From: Celeribacter arenosi
Lineage (GTDB): Bacteria; Pseudomonadota; Alphaproteobacteria; Rhodobacterales; Rhodobacteraceae
NCBI RefSeq assembly: GCF_039539485.1
Contig: NZ_BAABDF010000001.1
Coordinates: forward strand, 1 to 64,000
Direction of reading: 5' to 3'
DNA: 64,000 bases
Of the stretch, positions 9,322 to 18,136 are shown piece after piece. Position numbers and translations under genes: made by a program. The notes below the pieces were generated by a model that saw only the letters and a program-made list of their open reading frames with translations, ran no database searches and was not told the DNA's origin. Every line of letters begins with the position of its first letter. The first letter of the stretch is position 1.

Positions 9322-10365
9322 ATGAAACTTTTGGTTACGGGCGGCGCTGGGTTTATCGGGTCGGCAGTTGTGCGGCTCGCGATTTCGCGCGGCCATGAAA
9401 TTGTGAACGTAGATGCGCTGACTTATGCAGCGTGTCTGGACAACGTTGCCGAGGCGGCAAAAAGCCCGTGTTATGCGTTCGAGCAGGTGGATATTCGCGA
9501 TCGCGAAGCGCTCGATGCGGTTTTCGAGAAACACAAACCGGATGCCGTGATGCATTTGGCCGCCGAGAGCCATGTAGACCGCTCCATCGACGCACCGGGT
9601 GATTTCATCGAAACCAACATCACAGGCACCTTCAACATGCTGGAGGCGGCGCGCAAATACTGGGTGGCCGCGGGCAAACCGGAGAGTTTCCGGTTTCATC
9701 ATATTTCCACCGATGAGGTCTTTGGATCGCTCGGCGCAGAGGGGCAGTTCACCGAAGAAACGCCCTATGATCCCCGTTCCCCCTATTCGGCGTCCAAGGC
9801 GGCATCTGACCACCTCGTGCGCGCGTGGCATGAAACCTACGGCTTGCCGGTTGTCCTGACCAATTGTTCCAACAATTACGGGCCCTACCATTTCCCCGAA
9901 AAGCTCATCCCCGTGGTGATCCTCAAGGCGCTCGCAGGACAGCCTTTGCCGATTTACGGCGATGGTTCTAACGTGCGTGACTGGCTCTATGTCGAGGATC
10001 ATGCGGATGCATTGTTGCTCGTCGTGGAAAAGGGCGAGATCGGGCGCGGTTACAATATCGGCGGCGAGAACGAGCGTTCGAACCTCGAGTTGGTCAATAC
10101 ACTTTGTGCCATTCTCGACGAAAAACGCCCCAAGAACGCGGGCTCTTACAGCGACCAAATTACCTTTGTCACCGACCGTCCGGGGCATGATGCGCGCTAC
10201 GCCATTGATCCTGCGCGCATACGCGAAGAACTCGGCTGGCGTCCCTCTGTCACTGTCGAAGAAGGGTTGGAGAAGACCGTTCAATGGTATCTCGACAATC
10301 CAGAATGGTGGCAGGCGCTGCAGGACCGCCACGGCGTCGGTGAACGTCTCGGGGTGAAGGCATGA
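9322..10365 (+). CDS. rfbB: dTDP-glucose 4,6-dehydratase
   Basis: The 347-residue extended SDR protein binds NAD through GGAGFIGS (residues 7-14). The active site carries Thr-Asp131-Glu132 (STDEVFGSL) and Tyr155-x3-Lys159 (YSASK); the Asp-Glu pair separates dehydratases from epimerases. It forms dTDP-4-keto-6-deoxyglucose, the second step of dTDP-L-rhamnose synthesis. Its stop overlaps rfbD by 4 bases, indicating translational coupling. Confidence 0.98.
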   Translation: MKLLVTGGAGFIGSAVVRLAISRGHEIVNVDALTYAACLDNVAEAAKSPCYAFEQVDIRDREALDAVFEKHKPDAVMHLAAESHVDRSIDAPGDFIETNITGTFNMLEAARKYWVAAGKPESFRFHHISTDEVFGSLGAEGQFTEETPYDPRSPYSASKAASDHLVRAWHETYGLPVVLTNCSNNYGPYHFPEKLIPVVILKALAGQPLPIYGDGSNVRDWLYVEDHADALLLVVEKGEIGRGYNIGGENERSNLELVNTLCAILDEKRPKNAGSYSDQITFVTDRPGHDARYAIDPARIREELGWRPSVTVEEGLEKTVQWYLDNPEWWQALQDRHGVGERLGVKA

Positions 10366-11213
10366 TCCTCGTCTTTGGTTCCACCGGACAGGTTGCGACC
10401 GAATTGCGGGCTCTTTTGCCGGACGCAGAGTTTTTAGGGCGCGATGTTGCCGATTTGAGTGATCCGGCTGCCTGTGCGGGCGCGATCGAGGCGCGTCGTC
10501 CGACTGCCGTGATCAACGCCGCCGCCTATACGGCGGTGGATAAGGCGGAGAGTGACGAGGCCACTGCACATGCCGTGAACGGTCTTGCCCCCTCTGCGAT
10601 GGCGCAGGCCTGCGCGGTGCTAGATATTCCGTTTGTTCATATCTCCACCGACTATGTTTTCGATGGTGCCGGTGAGGCGCCATTTGGCGTCGACCATCCG
10701 ACCGCGCCTCTGGGTGCCTATGGGCGCACCAAGCTCGCGGGTGAGGAGGGCGTGCGCGCAGCCGGCAGTCGGTTCGCCATCATGCGCACCTCATGGGTAT
10801 TTTCGGCGCATGGCGGGAACTTCGTCAAAACCATGCTGCGCCTTGGCGCAGAGCGCGACGTGCTGACCATTGTGGCCGATCAGGTTGGCGGTCCGACGCC
10901 CGCGCGTGATATTGCAGCTGCCTGTGTGGCGATGGCAGAGCAGTTGGGCGCAGATGCGGCCAAGAGCGGCACCTATCATTTCTCCGGAGCGCCGGATGTG
11001 TCCTGGGCTGACTTTGCGCGTGAAATCTTTGCTCAGGCGGGTATCACCTGCACCGTGAAAGATATCGAGACGCGCGATTTTCCGACGCCTGCAAAAAGGC
11101 CGGCAAACAGCCGAATGGATTGCAGCGCGACCGAGACGATTTTTGGTATTGCGCGGCCCGAATGGAAATCGGGACTGGCGGACGTATTGACTGATTTGGG
11201 AGTTACAAAGTGA
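10362..11213 (+). CDS. rfbD: dTDP-4-dehydrorhamnose reductase
   Basis: The 283-residue SDR-type reductase produces dTDP-L-rhamnose. The N-terminal nucleotide site is GSTGQVATEL; HISTDYVFDG, the YGRTKLAGE active-site motif and RTSWVFS are characteristic of RfbD/RmlD. It is the last enzyme of the pathway whose other three genes flank it, with 4-base overlaps on both sides. Confidence 0.97.
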   Translation: MILVFGSTGQVATELRALLPDAEFLGRDVADLSDPAACAGAIEARRPTAVINAAAYTAVDKAESDEATAHAVNGLAPSAMAQACAVLDIPFVHISTDYVFDGAGEAPFGVDHPTAPLGAYGRTKLAGEEGVRAAGSRFAIMRTSWVFSAHGGNFVKTMLRLGAERDVLTIVADQVGGPTPARDIAAACVAMAEQLGADAAKSGTYHFSGAPDVSWADFAREIFAQAGITCTVKDIETRDFPTPAKRPANSRMDCSATETIFGIARPEWKSGLADVLTDLGVTK

Positions 11214-12082
11214 GCAATCGTAAAGGAATTATTCTGGCGGGCGGATCGGGGACGCGGTTGTATCCCCTCACGCAGGCAGTCTCCAAACAGTTGATGCCGG
11301 TCTATGACAAACCGATGATCTATTACCCTTTGTCGGTTCTGATGCTGGCGGGTATCCGCGAGATTGCAGTGATCACGACGCCGCAGGACAAGGCGCAGTT
11401 TGAACACCTGCTCGGAGATGGCACGCAATGGGGGCTGACGCTCACCTATATTGAGCAGCCTTCCCCTGATGGTCTCGCGCAGGCCTATATCCTGGCGGAA
11501 GATTTCCTCGATGGGGCCCCCTCTGCGATGGTGCTCGGCGACAACATCTTCTTTGGCCATGGTTTGCCGGAAATGTTGGAAAGCGCGGACGCAAAAGAGA
11601 CCGGCGGAACAGTGTTCGGCTACCATGTGGCTGATCCCGAGCGCTATGGCGTGGTGAAATTCGACGCAGACGGCACGGTTGAAGAGATTATCGAAAAGCC
11701 GGAGGTTCCGCCGTCCCATTACGCGGTGACGGGTCTCTATTTCCTCGACGCCGAAGCGCCTGCTCGCGCCAAGGCGGTGAAGCCGTCAGAGCGCGGGGAG
11801 CTCGAGATTGTGACGCTTCTGGAAACCTATTTGAAAGACGGCACTTTGTCGGTCGAACGGATGGGGCGTGGGTACGCTTGGCTCGACACCGGCACGCATG
11901 GATCACTTTTGGATGCGGGCAATTTTGTTCGGACACTGTCGAAAAGACAGGGCATGCAGACCGGCTGTCCCGAAGAGATCGCACATGACCACGGGTGGAT
12001 CGACGACGCGAAACTGTCCGAACATGCGCAAAAGTATCGCAAGACGGAATATGGCCGCTATTTGAAGTCACTGTTGGTCTAA
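11210..12082 (+). CDS. rfbA: Glucose-1-phosphate thymidylyltransferase
   Basis: The 290-residue nucleotidyltransferase makes dTDP-glucose from glucose-1-phosphate and dTTP. The signature GGSGTRLYPLT (about residues 11-21) is followed by PVYDKPMIYYPLSVLMLAGI and MVLGDNIFFGHG, as in RmlA. Length is normal. The start is a GTG at 11210, overlapping the rfbD stop. It is the committed, feedback-controlled step of dTDP-rhamnose synthesis in known systems. Confidence 0.97.
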   Translation: MSNRKGIILAGGSGTRLYPLTQAVSKQLMPVYDKPMIYYPLSVLMLAGIREIAVITTPQDKAQFEHLLGDGTQWGLTLTYIEQPSPDGLAQAYILAEDFLDGAPSAMVLGDNIFFGHGLPEMLESADAKETGGTVFGYHVADPERYGVVKFDADGTVEEIIEKPEVPPSHYAVTGLYFLDAEAPARAKAVKPSERGELEIVTLLETYLKDGTLSVERMGRGYAWLDTGTHGSLLDAGNFVRTLSKRQGMQTGCPEEIAHDHGWIDDAKLSEHAQKYRKTEYGRYLKSLLV

Positions 12083-12089
12083 CCGTCGG

Positions 12090-13112
12090 ATGGTGGAGCG
12101 TCGCACGACGGATGGAGCGGAAGTGGACGGTGCGTCCGTTTTGGTCGTTGTCCCGACGCTGAATGAGGCCGCGCATATCGAGGCGTGCCTTATGTCCATT
12201 CTGGAGGGCACGGTGTCTCTGTCGAAGTCTTCGCTCGTCGTTGTGGACGGGGGGAGTCAGGACAAGACCAGAAAGATTGTGCGGCGACTTGCCGAACGGC
12301 ATCCTCAGATTTCGCTGGTCGATAATCCGGATCGTTTCCAATCGGCTGGGGTCAATCGCGCAGTCGAACGGTTTGCCGGGCCCAAGCACCACGTGCTGAT
12401 CCGTTGTGACGCGCATGCCATATATCCACCTGATTACATCGAACGATTGACGGCGCGCCTGATGCAAACGGGGGCTGCCTCGGTGGTAACGGTGATGGAT
12501 GCGACGGGCGAGACGCCGTTCGCGCGCGCCGCGGCTTGGATCGTGGACACGCCATTGGGATCGGGCGGCTCGGCGCATCGGGGGGGCGCGGATTCCGGGT
12601 TTGTTGATCACGGGCATCATGCGGCGTTTGATCTGTCCGCATTTCGCGATGTCGGCGGATACGATCCAACCTTTTCGCATAACGAAGATGCCGAGCTGGA
12701 TGTGCGTCTGGCGCAGTCTGGCGGGAAGATCTGGCTCGATGCGACCATACGGCTCGACTATGTGATGCGCCCGACACTGCGCGGACTTCTGCGCCAATAT
12801 TGGAATTACGGGAAAGGTCGCGCAAGGACAGTCGGAAAACACAGCCTCCATCCGCGCCTGCGCCAACTGCTTCCGGCCGTGAATTTCGCCTTGCTCGTCC
12901 TGACGGTGCTAGGCGGGATGTTCTTTCCGCTATTATGGGTGCTGCCCATCGCCTATTTCGCGACCGTGGCTGCGGTGTCTGTGTTGGCGGCGGTTCGGCT
13001 GCGCGATCCCTCCGGCCTGTGGGCGGGACCTTCCATGGCTGCGATGCACAACGGCTGGGCTGCGGGGTTCCTGTTCCAGATATTTGGCGACTTTTACCGC
13101 TCCAAGCTATAA
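12090..13112 (+). CDS. Family 2 glycosyltransferase, ExoA-like
   Basis: The 340-residue protein has an N-terminal GT-A fold: VVVPTLNEAAHIEACL, VVDGGSQDKT, and IRCDAHAIYPPDYIE, where the Asp of CDAH binds metal/nucleotide. HNEDAELDVRLAQSG supplies the acceptor-side ED motif. Two hydrophobic segments near residues 265-315 anchor it to the inner membrane. The overall order matches ExoA of succinoglycan synthesis. It lies 7 bases after rfbA, so it is the probable end of the rhamnose operon and may add rhamnose or another sugar to the lipid-linked unit (inference). Confidence 0.88.
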   Translation: MVERRTTDGAEVDGASVLVVVPTLNEAAHIEACLMSILEGTVSLSKSSLVVVDGGSQDKTRKIVRRLAERHPQISLVDNPDRFQSAGVNRAVERFAGPKHHVLIRCDAHAIYPPDYIERLTARLMQTGAASVVTVMDATGETPFARAAAWIVDTPLGSGGSAHRGGADSGFVDHGHHAAFDLSAFRDVGGYDPTFSHNEDAELDVRLAQSGGKIWLDATIRLDYVMRPTLRGLLRQYWNYGKGRARTVGKHSLHPRLRQLLPAVNFALLVLTVLGGMFFPLLWVLPIAYFATVAAVSVLAAVRLRDPSGLWAGPSMAAMHNGWAAGFLFQIFGDFYRSKL

Positions 13113-13155
13113 ATCTTGCATTTCTCCATTTGTTAACTCGCCTCTAAGGCGAAAA

Positions 13156-13171
13156 TTAACACAGATTTAAC
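13156..13171 (+). promoter_or_regulatory. CtrA-type box upstream of wzc-like gene
   Basis: TTAA (13156-13159), seven bases, TTAAC (13167-13171): an exact match to the CtrA consensus TTAA-N7-TTAAC, 39 bases before the GTG at 13210. A short hairpin CGCC-TCTAA-GGCG at 13139-13151 lies just upstream. Binding is inferred. Confidence 0.6.
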
Positions 13172-13209
13172 CAAGATGACCCCCATACATAAGTTAACAA
13201 CGGCCTGAT

Positions 13210-15234
13210 GTGCGCGCCATGCGTGCTACCGGCCAGTCGGTACGATTTATGGGCGGGAGCATGCACCACAAACCCCTCGATCACATGATGCGCGATGGCC
13301 GTTTGGCACGTGTCGGCGAAGCGGACCCGACGATTGTCGATCTGTTCGTCGTTGCCCGCCAATTGTGGCGCGGCAAATGGATCATTGCTGCCTCTACGCT
13401 CATCGCGGTTGCGCTGGGCGGGTACTATGCCTTCGGGCTCGCGCAGGAGACCTATCGCTCGACCGCGACGATCGTCCTCGACACACGCGAGGAAATGGTC
13501 GTTGACCTGCAGAGCGTCGTTGGCCGTCTCGGGGCAGGGGAGACGCAGCTCAACACCGAAGTTGAGGTCCTCCAATCGCGCGGGTTGGCCGCGCAGGTCG
13601 TGGACCAGCTCGATCTGATCAATGATCCCGTTTTCAACGGGCGTCTGGCCCCCCCGACCGGCCTCGCCGCTTTTGAGGGTCAGGTGCGCAACCTATTTGA
13701 CGGTCTGTTCGGACAAGAGGACGCGCCTCTGGTCATGGAAGATACCGGAGAGATGAACGCGCAGATCCGCTTTGATGTGACGCGGTCGCTGATGCAAAAG
13801 GTGACGGTGCGCAATGTGCCGACGACCTATCTATTCCACGTAACTGTGGAATCTAGCGATCCGCGAAAGTCCGCACTTGTCGCAAACACCCTCGTGGAGT
13901 TGTACATCCGCGATCAGATCCAGACCAAGTTCAATGCGACCGAACAGGCGACAGATTGGCTGTCAGGGCGCGTGGCAGAATTGGGATCGGAACTCGCGGC
14001 GGCCGAACAGGCGGTGGCGGATTTCAACACCTCAAAGACCCTCGTTTCGACTGCGACCCTCGCCGCACAGGAAACGCATCTAAAGGAGTTGCGGGCGACA
14101 ATCGCCGCGCAGGAGGACCGTGGGATTTCGAACGATCTGACAGCGCTGAAGGCCGAAGAGGCCCGCCTCGCACGCGCGGTGCAGCGTGGCGGAGAGGATC
14201 AGCTCGAGGTGCAACAATTGGCCCGTGAAGTCCAAGCTGTGCGGGTTCTCTATGAGTATTTTCTCGGGCGCCTCAAGGAAGCCACCGCGCAGCAGGGCAT
14301 TCAACGCGCAGACAGCCGTATCCTGTCGCCCGCCATTACCCCATCCCATCCGGCCAGCCCGCAAAAGGCACGAATTCTCGCCCTTTGTCTGACTTTCGGG
14401 GTCATCCTCGGCAGTGCTCTGGTGCTGGTGCGGGGGCTGTTTTCGCGCGGCTTCTCGACGCCTCATGACCTTGCCGCCGCGACGGGATTGCGGGTGTTTG
14501 GGGCGGTGCCAAAGATTCCGGTCAAGGGGCGTGCACGCGTGTTGCGCTATCTTCTAGACCGGCCGACGTCCGCCGTCGCAGAGGCGGTGCGTGGGCTGCG
14601 CACATCCATCGAATTCACCGCCCCTGGCGCGTTTGTGCAGGTCATTGGTGTGACCTCGGCGCACCCCGACGAAGGCAAAACAACTGCCGCGCTGGCGCTG
14701 GCGCATAGCTTCGGCGCGCTCGGGCGTCGCGTCCTTTACATCGAAGGAGATCTGCGTCGGCGTGTATTGGGCGAGTATTTCCCCCATATGCGTGAGCGGG
14801 GGCTGGTTGCATTGCTGGAAGGTAACGCCACACCCGAGGACGTCATCGTCAAGGCACACAACGGGTTCGCAGCCGACCTGTTGCCCGGAGATGCCTATCA
14901 CGGAAGTCCCGCCGATCTGTTGGCCATGCGCCGGTTTGGCGAGTTGATCGACGATTTGCGCCGCCGCTACGACATTATAATTCTCGACACACCGCCACTC
15001 CTCGCGGTGCCCGATGCGCGCATCATGTTGCAGGATGTCGATCGCGTCCTTCTCGGCGTGGAATGGTCGCGCACCAACAAGGAAGCCGTGGCGGAGGCGC
15101 TCGAGCGGATCGACGATATCCCGCCTTCTTCAATTGGCTTGTTCCTCTCCCGCATCAATCCAAAGAAAATGCGCGCCTATGCAGGGCGGCGTGGTTACGA
15201 CAACTGGATGACGGGCAAGGGGATCGTTCGATGA
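13210..15234 (+). CDS. Wzc-like polysaccharide chain-length/tyrosine-kinase protein
   Basis: The product of up to 674 residues has an N-terminal Wzz domain with a membrane segment (about residues 57-77), a periplasmic region with coiled coil (about 240-380, VAELGSELAAAEQAVADF and following), a second membrane segment (about 390-415), and a cytoplasmic BY-kinase ATPase. The P-loop reads SAHPDEGKTT, Walker A' VLYIEGDLRRR, and Walker B IIILDTPPLL. The usual C-terminal tyrosine cluster is nearly absent: only two Tyr in the last 25 residues. It controls polymer length/export together with an outer membrane Wza-like protein, which is not in the window. Start is uncertain: GTG 13210, ATG 13249 or ATG 13261. 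A CtrA-type box precedes it. Confidence 0.9.
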   Translation: MRAMRATGQSVRFMGGSMHHKPLDHMMRDGRLARVGEADPTIVDLFVVARQLWRGKWIIAASTLIAVALGGYYAFGLAQETYRSTATIVLDTREEMVVDLQSVVGRLGAGETQLNTEVEVLQSRGLAAQVVDQLDLINDPVFNGRLAPPTGLAAFEGQVRNLFDGLFGQEDAPLVMEDTGEMNAQIRFDVTRSLMQKVTVRNVPTTYLFHVTVESSDPRKSALVANTLVELYIRDQIQTKFNATEQATDWLSGRVAELGSELAAAEQAVADFNTSKTLVSTATLAAQETHLKELRATIAAQEDRGISNDLTALKAEEARLARAVQRGGEDQLEVQQLAREVQAVRVLYEYFLGRLKEATAQQGIQRADSRILSPAITPSHPASPQKARILALCLTFGVILGSALVLVRGLFSRGFSTPHDLAAATGLRVFGAVPKIPVKGRARVLRYLLDRPTSAVAEAVRGLRTSIEFTAPGAFVQVIGVTSAHPDEGKTTAALALAHSFGALGRRVLYIEGDLRRRVLGEYFPHMRERGLVALLEGNATPEDVIVKAHNGFAADLLPGDAYHGSPADLLAMRRFGELIDDLRRRYDIIILDTPPLLAVPDARIMLQDVDRVLLGVEWSRTNKEAVAEALERIDDIPPSSIGLFLSRINPKKMRAYAGRRGYDNWMTGKGIVR

Positions 15235-15267
15235 AAGCGGTCATGATTTGGCCGGCACAGGAGTAGT

Positions 15268-16116
15268 ATGGCACGCAAAGCGCCCTTCATAGACCGAACC
15301 CGGCGACGCGTCGCGATTGCATCCGGACGGCTTTTCCACAGTCTGCCGGGCATGGCGCCACGTCGGCGCTCAGTGTTCATGCATATGCCCAAATGCGGCG
15401 GTACGTCGGTTTCCGAGGCTATGTATGCGACCGTTCCTATCACCGAACGTCTCGCCGTGCTCGACGCAGTGTCGACGCGTCGTGCGGCGGCATTATCGTA
15501 TCATGACGCAGATGACGCTGTCCTATGTCACGAAGATCTCGCGCGGGGCGAAGAGGTTTTCGGGTTTCGCGAGCAGGTCCTGTTGCAGCACATGGCATGG
15601 GACAGTTTCATGATCCACGGTCATGTCCTCTATTCGGAGCGTGCCGAGCGTCATTTCGGGCCCCGCTACGCCTATGTGACCTTGTTGCGCGATCCGGTTG
15701 AGCGCATGATTTCGAACCTGCGAATGGCGCAACGTGCTGGTTTGGCCGATGCGGACGTGGATGCCTATCTCGATGGGCCGCTCGCGCGGCGACATGCGCA
15801 GGTCTATTTGCGGTATCTCAGCGGAAAACAGGACCTGTCGGAGACCCAAATAGCGGCCGCAGTTGCGACGGCGAAGTCGCGGCTGGCGCAATTTGACGTA
15901 ATCGGTTTTCTCGACGACCTCGGCAGTTTCAAACGACGCTACCGTGACGTCTTTGGCGTCCGGCTGCGCATCCCCGTGCTCAATGCCGCGCCTTCGAGTG
16001 CGAGTGGGCTGAGCGAAGATCAACGCGCGCGCATGGTTCAAATGACGGCCCCTGATCGCGCGATTTTCGATCATGCCCGACAGATCAGCGTCGCACATCA
16101 GGAGCGTGCCGCATGA
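15268..16116 (+). CDS. Sulfotransferase family 2 protein
   Basis: The 282-residue protein has the PAPS-binding 5'-phosphosulfate loop MPKCGGTS (residues 40-47) and the 3'-phosphate motif in LLRDPVERMISNL (about 138-150). The HMPKCGGTS form is typical of the carbohydrate sulfotransferase 2 family (heparan 2-O-sulfotransferase-like). It should transfer sulfate from PAPS to a sugar hydroxyl. A CACAGGAG ribosome site precedes the ATG. It overlaps the next sulfotransferase gene by 4 bases, so the two are translationally coupled. The acceptor is most likely the polysaccharide made by this cluster (inference from context). Confidence 0.88.
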   Translation: MARKAPFIDRTRRRVAIASGRLFHSLPGMAPRRRSVFMHMPKCGGTSVSEAMYATVPITERLAVLDAVSTRRAAALSYHDADDAVLCHEDLARGEEVFGFREQVLLQHMAWDSFMIHGHVLYSERAERHFGPRYAYVTLLRDPVERMISNLRMAQRAGLADADVDAYLDGPLARRHAQVYLRYLSGKQDLSETQIAAAVATAKSRLAQFDVIGFLDDLGSFKRRYRDVFGVRLRIPVLNAAPSSASGLSEDQRARMVQMTAPDRAIFDHARQISVAHQERAA

Positions 16117-16967
16117 AACCAACCGTGATCGGGATCGGTGCACAAAAATGTGCGTCTTCATGGGTGCATACAGTGATGGGAAGTCACCCCGAGATTAGCG
16201 TGTCGACCCCCAAAGAGATCGATTTCTTCAGCTATTACTTCGATCGAGGCTACGCGTGGTATGAGCGGCATTTCGAGGACTGTGGATCATCGCACCATGC
16301 CTATGAGGCCTCGCCAAGTTACCTCTACGACCCGCGCGCACCAGAGCGTGTTGCGACCTATTTTCCGGAACTGAAAATCGTCGCCTTGTTGCGCGATCCG
16401 GTTGAGCGGGCCTATTCCAACCACCTGCACGAAGTGATCAAAGGCCACATTGGTCCCGTCGATTTCGAGACGGGTTTGCGCAATAATCCCGGTTATCTCG
16501 ATCAGGGCCGGTATGGGGCGCATCTGGCGCGCTGGTTCGCAGCGTTCCCACGGGATCAGGTCTTGGTTCTGTTTGCAGAGGAAATTTCCGCCGATGCCGA
16601 GGCAGCTATTTCGCGCCTGTACCGGTTTGTGGGGGTTGATGACGCCTTCCGCTCGCCGATCCACCACGAGAGACGCAATGAAAGCGACCGGGCGCGTGTC
16701 CCGCTTTTGCGCAATGCTCTGCGGGCGGGTGGCGACTTTCTGCGTGCCAATGGACTGGAGGCTCATCTTGCGCGGGCGAAAGCCATGGGGCCCGTTTCCC
16801 GGCTGATGCGTGCCAACTCGGTTGATATCCGGTGCGAGATTCCACCCATGAAGGCCGAGACACGGGCGCTTCTCAGAGATTTCTTTGCAGCAGATGCCGC
16901 GCATCTATCGACGCTCCTTGGGCGCTCCGATCTGCCTTGGACGTCTTTGCACGAGGCCGCAGCATGA
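16113..16967 (+). CDS. Sulfotransferase family 1 protein (N-deacetylase/sulfotransferase-like)
   Basis: The 284-residue protein begins with IGIGAQKCASSWVHTVM, the PAPS 5' loop with Lys12, and carries LLRDPVERAYSNH as the 3'-phosphate motif. KEIDFFSYYFDRGYAWYERHF and EASPSYLYDP match the heparan-type sulfotransferase 1 group. It is a different subfamily from the gene before it, which suggests a second sulfation position. ATGA overlaps join it to both neighbours. Confidence 0.9.
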   Translation: MKPTVIGIGAQKCASSWVHTVMGSHPEISVSTPKEIDFFSYYFDRGYAWYERHFEDCGSSHHAYEASPSYLYDPRAPERVATYFPELKIVALLRDPVERAYSNHLHEVIKGHIGPVDFETGLRNNPGYLDQGRYGAHLARWFAAFPRDQVLVLFAEEISADAEAAISRLYRFVGVDDAFRSPIHHERRNESDRARVPLLRNALRAGGDFLRANGLEAHLARAKAMGPVSRLMRANSVDIRCEIPPMKAETRALLRDFFAADAAHLSTLLGRSDLPWTSLHEAAA

Positions 16968-18136
16968 GTATCGCGCAGATCGAAGCGGGGCCCATAGGTG
17001 TGGTGCCCAAAGCTGCGACTGGGCAGCGTGCGTTTTTTGCGCCACTCGAAGCCTTTCGCGGTTTCGCAGCACTGCTCGTGGCCTGGTTTCATTCCGGATT
17101 TGTCTATTTCGAAAAGCCCCTTCTGGTGCGCCCTGCCAATATCTACGTGGATTTTTTCTTTGTGCTGTCGGGGTTTGTTTTGATGCATGCTTATCTGGGC
17201 CGCGTTCAGTCGGGCATGGGGTTTTATCGTTTTGCAGCACTGCGACTGGCGCGCCTATGGCCACTGCACATGGCAATGCTGTTTGTCTGGGTTGTCTACA
17301 TCGGCACCCAAGTCGTGCTGCACAAATGGGCGGGCATCGGGGACGGTGAGTTCGGGGACACGTCGTTGCTTTCGTTTGTCTACAACGTGCTCCTCATTCA
17401 TTCGCTCGGCGTCATGGATCACCTGACATGGAACTATCCATCGTGGAGCATATCGGCTGAGTACTACACTTATTTGATCTTTTTCGTATTTTTGAGCGTT
17501 TTTATGCGTGTCAAATACACTGCCATAACACTCGCCTCACTCGCCGCGACACTGGGGCTCTTTTTCATCAGCATTCTGCGCGACAGCCCGTCGATCCTTG
17601 CCAGCCACGATTTCGGCCTCTTGAGATGCATCGCGGGTTTCTTTGCTGGCGCAGCCGTCTACGGTCTATATCAACGCTATCCCCTTTGCCTCTCGCGAGG
17701 TCTTTCGAGCCTGGTCGAGATTGGGGCACTGTGCCTGTCGATCTACTGTGTGGTGAATTCCGTCGCTGATCGGGGCATGCAGTTGGCGTCTATCGCCAGT
17801 TTCGTGGTCCTGATTTTCGTCTTCTCTTCGGGTCGGGGGATACTCAGTGATGCTCTGTCGCTCTCGCCTTTCCGGTTTTTGGGCCGCATTTCGTATTCCG
17901 TCTACCTCGTCCATGCGATCGTGCTTAGCGCTGGCGGGTTCGTGATGAAGCAGCTGTTTAATCTTGAGCGCACGGAGATTGCGCCGGGTCATCTGGCAAT
18001 CGCCACCCACCTTGCGACGCCGATAAACCTGTTACTGCTCGGCATTGTCATTGTGATATCGACCTTCACCTATCGCTACATCGAGCTTCCCGGCCAATCG
18101 GTCATGAAGCGGATGTTATTGCGCGATGGCAAGTGA
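16964..18136 (+). CDS. Acyltransferase 3 family membrane protein
   Basis: The 390-residue protein is an integral-membrane O-acyltransferase with about ten hydrophobic segments. FFAPLEAFRGFAALLVAWFHSGF opens the domain with the expected conserved His, and the motif region NIYVDFFFVLSGFVLMHAYLGR and WSISAEYYTYLIFF follow; it lacks the C-terminal SGNH domain of the larger homologue at 24105. It probably acetylates or succinylates lipid-linked sugars. The ATG at 16964 overlaps the preceding stop; a longer upstream frame is a shadow of the sulfotransferase gene. Confidence 0.9.
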   Translation: MSIAQIEAGPIGVVPKAATGQRAFFAPLEAFRGFAALLVAWFHSGFVYFEKPLLVRPANIYVDFFFVLSGFVLMHAYLGRVQSGMGFYRFAALRLARLWPLHMAMLFVWVVYIGTQVVLHKWAGIGDGEFGDTSLLSFVYNVLLIHSLGVMDHLTWNYPSWSISAEYYTYLIFFVFLSVFMRVKYTAITLASLAATLGLFFISILRDSPSILASHDFGLLRCIAGFFAGAAVYGLYQRYPLCLSRGLSSLVEIGALCLSIYCVVNSVADRGMQLASIASFVVLIFVFSSGRGILSDALSLSPFRFLGRISYSVYLVHAIVLSAGGFVMKQLFNLERTEIAPGHLAIATHLATPINLLLLGIVIVISTFTYRYIELPGQSVMKRMLLRDGK

